From contig ADNK01000900.1 in the NCBI GenBank assembly GCA_000320545.1, forward strand, positions 1 to 30,934: DNA of 30,934 bases, in the 5' to 3' direction. The notes under the pieces are model-generated. The model was not told where the DNA came from and ran no database searches. It saw only the letters and a list, made by a program, of their open reading frames with translations. The DNA is from Bigelowiella natans CCMP2755 (lineage: Eukaryota > Cercozoa > Chlorarachniophyceae). Below, piece by piece: positions 1 to 8,500 of the stretch; the stretch's first letter is position 1; each line of letters begins with the position of its first letter. The translations under genes and the position numbers were made by a program.

Positions 1-951
1 GAGAGACGCTCTGATCGGAGCATACTGAGGGAGGAGGAGGTGGTGGTGGTGGAGGAGGAGGAGGATTGCGGTTGATAGCGAATAGTTAATAAACACAGGA
101 GATGGTTTAATGACGGCAAGGAGGTAATAATGATGACAACGATGACAATCACGATGATGATATCAGTAGCAGCACAAACAAAAGCAAGGGCAGACCATGA
201 TCATCGTTGGAAGGGCGAAGATCTTCAAGGCAGATTACACACATTGCAGAATCTGAAAAGGTAACATAAGATAACAATTATAACCCAAATACAAACAAAA
301 TAGAATAATGATGAAGAGGGAGAAGCTACCATTAAAGAACCATCGATCAAATATCGTCGTCCACGACGAAAACACCAACAATGACAATGATGATGATAAT
401 GGTGAGGATCATGAAATCATCATCCCTTTTTGCATTATTGACTGCTTTTATGTGGTAGATCTCATATAGGAAGGCAGCATTTGCTTCAAAGATGATAACA
501 ACCACATCTGCTGAACTAACATCAACATCCATCATCATCGTGTGCATAATGATATTCTCATTGGTGACTAGTATGATCTCGAAAAATGCTCATTATAGAT
601 ACTTTCTTCCTCAGGACGTTCCATCTCCCTTCGGATGCGACCCAATGCCTGGATGAGAAAGAGAGGGACAAAGCTGATGATGATGATGATCATGTGAAAA
701 TTAGCATAGACTTACAGAGAAAAAGCAATACACAGATTCCTAGTGATAATATAGCACATTAGGGCACAACTATATATTATAATATTTATCAACACTCCTT
801 TCTACTTGTTGATCCATTTGTGCTCTTTCTACAAGACCCATGGTCTTCTTCTTCTTCTTCTTCTTCTTCTTCTTCTTCTTTTGCTATTACATGTATTGAT
901 AGATCTACCTCTCTTGCTCTCACATCCTCTTCTGCTTCACTCGCAGCGTCT

Positions 952-989
<38 letters not shown>

Positions 990-1408
990 AAATAATCAAA
1001 TATTAAGCAAATATTAAATGAATGAATCACCATCAGCAAGTGACATAGTTCGTGGAGAAAATTGTCATCATTCATCATCATCATGATCATGATAATCCAA
1101 ATTAATATACAGTACGTGGAGAAGCAGCACGGTATTCCAAGCAGCATCTTTTTTTAATAGAATAAATGCAAAAGGATCCTGCATCTATGGCGAAGGCAAT
1201 TGGGTACCTAATCAATCACCATTTCAAGATGATGGTAAAAGAAGAAGAAGAAGAAGAAGGAGGAGGAGGAGGAAAAGAACACAAATACAGAACTTTGAGT
1301 CATCATTGGGTGAATGATTGGGTGAGTAATCAATAACTGTATTTTCATGTTAGCTTCCTCGTTAGGTAAATATTCATTCGTTTGTTGATCGATCGACGAT
1401 GGTGCTGA

Positions 1409-1441
<33 letters not shown>

Positions 1442-2678
1442 AAGGCATTTGGATTCTATGATCTTCAATAACTCTTATTATCACTTTGCTGCTCACGACG
1501 TTAATGATGATGATGATAATGATGGTGGTGATAATATGCAGTTAGTAGTGGCATCATACGCTATGCAGAGAAAGGCAGAAAAGCACGCCAGATAAATGCT
1601 GTGTACAGAGAACAAAGTAGTAACAGTAGTAGTAGTAGTAGTGGCAGTAAGGGGGAGGTCAGTATCAAAATATGATAAACATCACCATTCTCACTACCAC
1701 CACCACCCATCATAAAAGCAAATTCAGTAGTATCTGAAAAAGTATGATAATCCATTTTAGGAAGTAGTAACGAAGTAGTGATATTTCATTTTTTAGCATT
1801 TGTATGGTGAATTATAGCTCTACAACTCTGTCTGGCTGTTTATGTGCTAAATGTTGGCAACATATGCATACATCATCAATGTAGTAGTGTTTATGTGCTA
1901 AATGTTGGCAACATATGCATACATCATCAATGTAGTAGTGTTTATGTGCTAAATGTTGGCAACATAGATGCATACATCATCAATGTAGTAGTGCATATGC
2001 ATACATCATCAATGTAGTAGTCTCCACCTATTTTGATGATACTTCTATTATATTGCTACTGCTTTCAAATCTCATCAGCTGCTGTTAATACTACCATGGA
2101 ATGATACAAGGCAAAGCAAAAACACCGAGAACCACGACAAATGGGAAGAGTGCTGCACGATAAATACAAAGGTAGCAGTATAAGTATAACAAGTAGTAGT
2201 AGTAGTAGTAGTAGTAGTAGGAACTACGGCATAATAAGGAAGATGATGATATTATTATTAATATTATCATCATTATAATCATGGAATATGTTCTCTATTT
2301 ATTATTTACCAGCATAGTCTGCAATGCCATCACTATGGCTCGGTATCTCCTTTCCCTACATCATCATTATCATACCAATAATCACATATTTATAAGTTTT
2401 TCATCATCATCATCATGTGCATGTCGCACTACTATTAGCTCCTCCTTCTGCCTTCCCTCTTATTACCATTCTTCTTCATCTTGGTAGTAACAGATAGTCT
2501 ACTACAACACTGCAACTACTACTGCTACTACAACAACTACTACCTACTACTCCTTGGTCATCACCTACTACTACTACACTACTACTATTACTACTACTAT
2601 TACTACTACAACTACTACTACTGTTACCTGTAACGCCAAAAGAACATACGCCGCGCCTCCTAGTAGAGCCTTTCATCA

Positions 2679-2718
<40 letters not shown>

Positions 2719-2776
2719 CTATATATTATCACGGTGGTGGAGGATTAGGGGTGTAAAAAAAAAAACTATGGTTCTG

Positions 2777-2810
<34 letters not shown>

Positions 2811-3220
2811 AGATGTTTGTAGCTGTTGATTCCATAGCACCATCCTGTGAATAATACCTTATCAAAGCTTTTCCCCTTGGTTCTTTTGATCTCTCCTACA
2901 ATCCGATCAATGATTTGCTGCACGATTTTGTCCTTATTATCATAGAGTAGGAGCATTTTATTATTATATGATCCAGCGACATTGTGGCCAAAACTGATGT
3001 TCAAAGGAGGTGCCATGCTATTATTTAACACAATACACTTATATATTAAGACGAGTAACAACAGAATCAAGAGGGCAATAACACAATATATGCTGCCTTA
3101 TATTATGGTATATTGCTTGTTAAATGAATAAAATAATTGATTCTTGTGACCGGAAGTGCCTCACGGGAACCGACTGCCGTTCGTAGGTATGCTACCTGAA
3201 ACCAGCGTGAGATAGGTCAT

Positions 3221-3269
<49 letters not shown>

Positions 3270-3420
3270 CAAGAAGAAGAAGGAGAAGGAGAAGGATAGG
3301 TGATGAAGGTGGTTGGTACACATAATAAGGGTATAGTAGGAAAAGAAGAAGTAGTAGTAATAGTAGTAGTAGTAGTAGTAGTAGCAACAGCAGCATATCA
3401 GGGATGGTGAAGATGGTGGT

Positions 3421-3452
<32 letters not shown>

Positions 3453-3757
3453 AAAAAGAAGAAGGAGGTGGAGAATGATGAGTATATAAAGACATAATAA
3501 ACCATCATATGATGAAATCATGTAGAAATGGTAGTAGTAGCAGTAGTAATAGTAGTATTTACGCCGAATTGTTTGTACCCGATCAGCTTTGCTCACAACC
3601 AGAATGATGCTATTACCATGTGTGTATATTAAATATTATTATCACAGATGATGATTTGTATACAGTGGGGGATAGCGTGCAATTTGCAGAGACGACTATG
3701 TATGCACTAATCGCTCACACCAAAGCATATCACAAACGATATTCTGCTTATGTGTGT

Positions 3758-3798
<41 letters not shown>

Positions 3799-4934
3799 GT
3801 AAATGTAACAACTACACGGACTTCATATGCATAACTGCGTTTGAATGTATATTTGTTGAAGCAATGTACCCGTCATTGCAGGACTTATGACCAACACCCC
3901 ACCTAGTGATACATCACTCCATCATCTTTACTGTTTGATTAGACTACTGCTTAATGATGATAATTATGATAATGTTTAGCAAGTAAATATAGTAATAACT
4001 GTGTTGTTATTTGTGGTGCATCTAGCTAAGTCAGTAGTAGTAGTAGTAGTAGTAGTAGTAGTTGTAGAAGCACTGATATTGTTGGATAATTATTTCAAAA
4101 ACAGCAACAACAACAACCTGTCTCCAAGCTGGATAGCAAAGGCTTTGGCAGCCTCGTATTTATCATTTGGCGACGGAAGTTGAGTTCGGTCCATAGCTAA
4201 AAGAAGAAGGAACACAGTATTAACATTTAAGTTGCGTTTTATCCATAGCTAAAAGAAGAACACAGTATTAACATCATTTTGTGAATACTCGAATTTACTA
4301 AATACAATCACATAAGAAACAATTATATAACTGATTATGGGGATACTACTCAACTATATGAGACCTTGAAGCATGACAACAGCAAGCTGATAACCTAACT
4401 GTCTTCCTGTCATTATTACGTTTTCAAATGATGTTTGACTTTATGATTCAGTTGACGGTAGTAGTGGTGATAGTGATTGTGGTGGTGGTGGTGGTGGTTA
4501 AATCTCCTTGGTAATAACTCGGCAGCAGTCTGGTATTATGTGTAATCAGCTGCTGTGAGCGTGGTGTCGCACTTCTTACCACCACAAGGATGAGTGCAAT
4601 TAACTTCAATGGATGCAATCACTTCTTGAATCTCTTTGCGCGTATTCGGGTCCAACAGAAAATTTGGATCACAGACTCTTCCAGGCTGGTCGATACCTAT
4701 GAGCAGAATTCCGAAGTCATACCCAGGCCATTACAACTTCTCTAACTTGCATTTTAATTTACCACATAACTCGGGAGTTTTTACTGGGTTGGGGACTGTC
4801 TCCGGTGTCCAACTTGCTGGTACGGAGCTAGGTGGTGACACTTCTTTCGAAGCTAAAGCGAACGAAGAAAATAGCGTAGCCAAGATCAACAACCTCCAGC
4901 TCTTCAGAATATTTTGATGTGAGATCCCATCCAT
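1..4934 (-). CDS. MOLO1/TPM-domain membrane protein with C-terminal RING finger (3' end outside window)
   Basis: Exons, all phase-consistent: 4934-4763, 4696-4580, 4196-4118, 3902-3870, 3609-3579, 3195-3151, 2932-2858, 2669-2628, 2355-2310, 2152-2108, 1733-1681, 648-603, 252-196, 24-1 (continues off the edge). The start at 4934 gives a 28-residue signal peptide (LLILATLFSSFALA). The lumenal part carries VPNPVKTPELCG, then RVCDPNFLL (about residue 64), DRWGVG (about 122), NDGIILVVSKADR, and helices ending in ALLGGAAYVLLALQ. This is the order seen in MOLO1/TPM-fold proteins. A hydrophobic helix follows (about 214-229, ALFPFVVVLGVFALP), then Gly-rich residues, a charged stretch (RIRREMERPEEE) and CVICLEDL, the start of a RING. 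Known: TPM-fold proteins are often tail-anchored. Inferred: a membrane E3 ligase with a lumenal TPM domain. The exons from 1733 leftward are linked only by phase, across a 1-kb intron, so they could belong to a second gene. An alternative end is a stop at 2091 after the helix. Confidence 0.72.
649..1680 (-). other. long repeat-filled intron of the MOLO1/RING gene
   Basis: This is the largest intron in the model (between exons 1733-1681 and 648-603). It holds (CTT)n at 844-882, (GTT)n at 952-987, (GAA)n and (GGA)n near 1239-1273 and (GTT)n at 1408-1440. I see no convincing exon inside it, but a short one could be missed. Confidence 0.45.
1839..2020. repeat. 51-bp minisatellite, about 3.5 copies
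   Basis: Copies start at 1839, 1890 and 1941, each beginning tttatgtgctaaatgttggc. The third copy has a 2-bp insertion, and a truncated fourth copy runs from about 1994 to 2020. It lies in an intron of the minus-strand MOLO1/RING gene. Confidence 0.95.
2192..2220. repeat. (AGT)n microsatellite
   Basis: About ten AGT units in the intron between the exons at 2355-2310 and 2152-2108. On the coding (minus) strand it is a CTA/TAC pyrimidine-rich tract upstream of the acceptor at 2153. Confidence 0.95.
2683..2713. repeat. (TA)n microsatellite
   Basis: Uninterrupted TA/AT run just upstream, on the minus strand, of the exon at 2669-2628 and inside the same intron as the (GAT)n at 2777-2810. Confidence 0.95.
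3221..3261. repeat. (GCA)n microsatellite
   Basis: About thirteen GCA units, read as CTG on the coding strand. It ends about 25 bp upstream of the TTTCAG acceptor of exon 3195-3151. It lies in an intron, so the poly-Leu and poly-Ala frames across it are not real proteins. Confidence 0.95.
3751..3796. repeat. (TG)n microsatellite
   Basis: TG run with one A interruption, in the intron between exons 3902-3870 and 3609-3579. On the coding strand it is (CA)n. Confidence 0.95.
4177..4276. repeat. imperfect tandem duplication covering a 3' splice site
   Basis: Two copies about 52 bp apart, from 4177 and from 4229. Both contain, on the minus strand, CTTCTTTTAG followed by CTATGGA. The copy nearer the exon is the working acceptor of exon 4196-4118. 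The other is a decoy that also duplicates the first codons of the exon. Copies differ by scattered substitutions and a 3-bp indel. Confidence 0.85.
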
Positions 4935-5195
4935 GTTGCGAATCTGTCGCTCCCTTTGCAACAAGTAGGGAGTGATCGGTTGGGCTTGAAAGATGCCCTT
5001 CTCTTTCTCAATGAGTTGTTCTTTCATGACTACGACAACACAAAAAAGATGTCGTAAGATCTTCTTTCCCACAGTTTTCGACGAAATTTGCATAACACAA
5101 TGACAATCATCCGCCTCTTTCATGTTGTGGCGACATGCAACAAAGCTGTCGCTTTTGCGAGCCCATGACACGTTTGACGGCGCCCCGGATTGAGG
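4935..5195. promoter_or_regulatory. 5' flank of the MOLO1/RING gene up to the retrotransposon
   Basis: About 260 bp remain between the chosen start codon and the target-site duplication. In-frame upstream ATGs exist on the minus strand, up to 5171, but the signal peptide favours 4934. No clear TATA box was recognised. Confidence 0.4.
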
Positions 5196-5199
5196 CGGC
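5196..5199. other. target-site duplication CGGC, left copy
   Basis: CGGC directly precedes the LTR here and directly follows the other LTR at 10916-10919. A 4-bp duplication fits LTR retrotransposon integration (4-6 bp is typical). Confidence 0.8.
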
Positions 5200-5525
5200 T
5201 GTTGCGCGTAAGGTGTTCACAGGCCGAGGCGCTACGTGCACAAGTAGGCAGGGGGGGGGAAAGGCACGTTTGCTTCCTTTTGAAGAGTTGTGTTTATTTT
5301 TATTAAAGATTATATTTTTATTAAATCGTGCACTGCGTAATCATTCGCGAAGCTTTCGCGAATGCCGCCGCACGTGGGGCAGCACACTTCCGGTGTGCTG
5401 CCATGAGTCCCGCCGGAACCCACGTGCCTATGCTGTATTAATATCTACGTTATCTATATTCTATATCCGCGACAACCCCTTTGTTGTCGCACGTGACTTG
5501 TGCCCGCGTAGTGGTACGCGCTACA
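5200..5525 (-). repeat. 3' LTR
   Basis: 326 bp, identical to 10590-10915. It carries four stem-loops (5342-5364, 5378-5402, 5469-5490, 5505-5520) and an outer CACGTG-containing stem pairing 5370-5378 with 5419-5427. It lies 266 bp upstream of the MOLO1/RING start codon on the same strand. Confidence 0.97.
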
Positions 5526-5533
5526 CCTCCCCC
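5526..5533 (-). other. polypurine tract
   Basis: On the minus strand GGGGGAGG lies directly before the TGTAGCG start of the 3' LTR, the expected place for the plus-strand primer of reverse transcription. Confidence 0.75.
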
Positions 5534-5576
5534 AAGTCACGTTGCTCCTTCCTTCCTTCCTTATTCCCTTAGACCT

Positions 5577-8500
5577 TCATCGCTTTCGGAACTTCACCAA
5601 CCACCAGGTAATAGATTCCTCTCTAACCTTATCTCCTTTGTCGCTTACCCAGAACTCACCTTCGTCCTTAGGTTCGTGTCCATACCAGCCCTCTGCATCA
5701 AGGTCCCCCAGGACCTTATACCAGTGCTCAAAGGGTAAGTCGGGAACAGCTAGGTAGAGTAGCTGATATTTTCCGTCCTTTATTTTCATAGCTACCCTCT
5801 CCATATTTCGTAATCCAGGGTAGCCTAGATAGACAATCTTCATGCGCCAATCGTCGTTCACCCTGACCTTATTGTTTCCATATTCCACATCGAACTTAGG
5901 TCGGGGTCCTAAACAAGGCATTGCTCGCTCCCACACAGTAGGGTTTACTTTAACATCCTCTAGGAGCTTCTCACCGATATCATAATTCTTTAGGTGACTG
6001 ATGTGGCGCAAGGTGACCCTGTTCCCATCATAGATGTAGTACTGCTTCCTCCCCTTCCTCTCGGTAACCTTTGCAACGCCACCCCAGAAGGGGTCTTGTT
6101 TATTTCTCGATCTCAGATTTACCTTGGCCCTAACATACTGTCCTTCCTTTAGAACTCGGCCATCGTACGGGACCTTCTCGTCTTCGCTCTCGGTATCGTC
6201 GTCGTTGTCGTCGCCTTCTTCCCTCTCCTTATCCTTGATACCTCCCCCAGACGTGAAGGTGTCGTTTACTAACCCTTGTATCTTGTCTGGTGTGGTGCTA
6301 TTTATCCTGCTTAGGTTGGCCAAGGTGCGGTGGAGTCGCTCTACCTTGGAGTTGGACTGGGCATAGTATACAGGTGAGGCATCAATATTAGGGTGTGGTA
6401 GCTGTAGAAGAGAGGTCTCATTATCCACATGTAACTTCTTTGGTATCTTGTTTATGCTAACTTCATCAGGGATAGCCTGGAGCTCAGACTCCCAGGTACG
6501 GTAGCAGTTAGTAAGCCTCTGCTTATATAAGCCTTTGTTCTTCTTAGCAACGTTGACCTTGATAATCTTTTTAACCCAGCACTTTCCAGTGGCCACATCA
6601 ACGAAGGTAAGGTAGTGATAGCCATCGTACTTATAAACATCAATTTGCACGATATCTAAGAAGTTCCTTGCTTTGATTTTCTTAGATGCACGGCTCTTGC
6701 TGGACTCCTTGGTGGCGACGCCTGCCGCCTTCAAGCTGGAGCACCTGCAGCCACGCAGGTATGTCCTTATCTCTTTTAGCTTGTAGGGCCAGTAGTAATG
6801 GTAGAGTAGAGCAGTGATATGGTTTTCTCCTACGTGTGCAGGTCCATGGGCGGTAAAGAGAAGGGCTCCCCTGGTCCGCCGTGGCACGTAGGTACGCCTA
6901 ACATTATTAGTGTATACATATATCCTATCACTAAGTACCTCATGCTTGTGTTTGTATTTATCCAGGTGTTCTTGAAGGTGCTGGAGCTCCTCTGGCTCAG
7001 GCAGGAAGTCGCCGTCCTCGAAGGTAATCGCGTTAACCATAGGGGTGACCTGGGTAGGGACTTTCTTTTCGAACAGCCTGCTGAAATAGTCAGCAAGCTG
7101 CTTGTCTCCTGGTGCGTAGACCACTGTCCTCTTGTCCCTAAACTCTTCCGTGTCCGCCCTCATAGCTGCATACTCATCGTTAGGCGCTTCGAGCTTGCGG
7201 TCGATGCCTAGGAGGGGCTTGTGGTCAGTCATTAAGGTGAAGCTGGGCACCGACAGCAGGTAGTATCTTAGTTTCCTCTGCGCCTCAGTCATGGCTTTAT
7301 ACTCTCCTTTTGTAGGGCTGTACTTGGCCTCAGCTGCTGTGCAGGCCCTGCCCCACACCCGTATGATCTGCTGGTCTTGGGTAAGTACAGCAGCCATACC
7401 TAGCTTAGACCAGTCTGTCCATAGGGTAGCTGGTCTAGTAGTGTCTAGCTTAGCATTCAATAGGGTGTTGCTGCATAACTTTATTAGGTTATTGAAGTGG
7501 GCATCAAGGCCAGCCTTGGCCCACACCTTAGCGAAGCTGAGGCCTACAGAGTTCTCCTTCCGGTAAGCAGTAGTAAAAGCAGCTGCAGTCCTAGCGTAGG
7601 TAGGGGAGAACCTACGTAGTATCCAAGCTGCAGTCTGCAAGAATGACTTTAACTCCTTTGCATTCTTAGGTTTAGGGGCTTGCTGTAGTGCTGCTACTTT
7701 CTCGGGGTTTGGGGTGATGCGGCCTTGCTCCAGGTAATATCCACACCACTTGATTCTTGTAGCTAGGAATGTACACTTCTGCAGTCTAATAGTAAAACCG
7801 AAGTGTGCAAACCTAATAAATATATTTTCCAGGAGGAAGATCTGAGCGACGACTGTGTTGGTACATATTATGTCATCATCCACATACACAAACACAAACA
7901 CCCACAACACAGACGCCATCCCATCATGTGTGTATGCCCTGTAGTTCTGACTACTGAACGCATCCCCTGATATGCTTAGGCCGTAAGGGAATACGACGAA
8001 GTGCCACTTCCTGTGCCTGCTGGAGAACGCGGTAATGGGGCGGGAGGTTTTGTGGATGGGTGTCTGCATGTATGATTCATTTTTATCTAGGGAAGAGTAG
8101 TATTTGTATCCTATGACGTGTTCAATAACGTCATCTATCCTTGGTGTAGGTGTCTGGATCCTCTTTATTACTCGGTTGTGGCGGATGAAGTTGTGCGCCA
8201 GGCGGAAGAAAGGGTAAGTAGGTTTCTTAGCTAGCACATGTCTCACGTTCCATGGTGAGTTGCTTGGCTCTATCTTCCCTTCCTTTGCCCATTCATTGAT
8301 CTGCCACTCTATCTTTTCCCAGTCCGCTTCCGGTCGCCTATGTTCTGGGTCATTGATGATGCACTCTTCGTATCCCTTCTTTAGCTCGATCTTTACTGGG
8401 GTAAGCTTGCTGGAGGGCTTCGTCGTCGGCTTGGTGATGTCAGAGTACTTCTCGTTTAATATTTTATTAATGTACTTTTTGCCTTTGTCGATATCCCAAT

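Noticed and set aside
2091-2110. Stop codon after the membrane helix as the true end of the MOLO1 gene
   Set aside because: Kept as an alternative only. A phase-1 donor at 2107 links to exon 1733-1681 and on to the RING exons, which otherwise lack a 5' end.
2729-3070. 113-residue minus-strand frame whose upstream part looks like a membrane helix
   Set aside because: Only 2932-2858 fits the MOLO1 helix and has matching splice sites and phase; the hydrophobic part is intron sequence and the tail is (GAT)n translated as Ser.
3192-3596. Poly-Leu, poly-Tyr and poly-Ala frames
   Set aside because: Translations of GCA, AGT and GAA microsatellites in an intron; only 3195-3151 and 3609-3579 are supported exons there.
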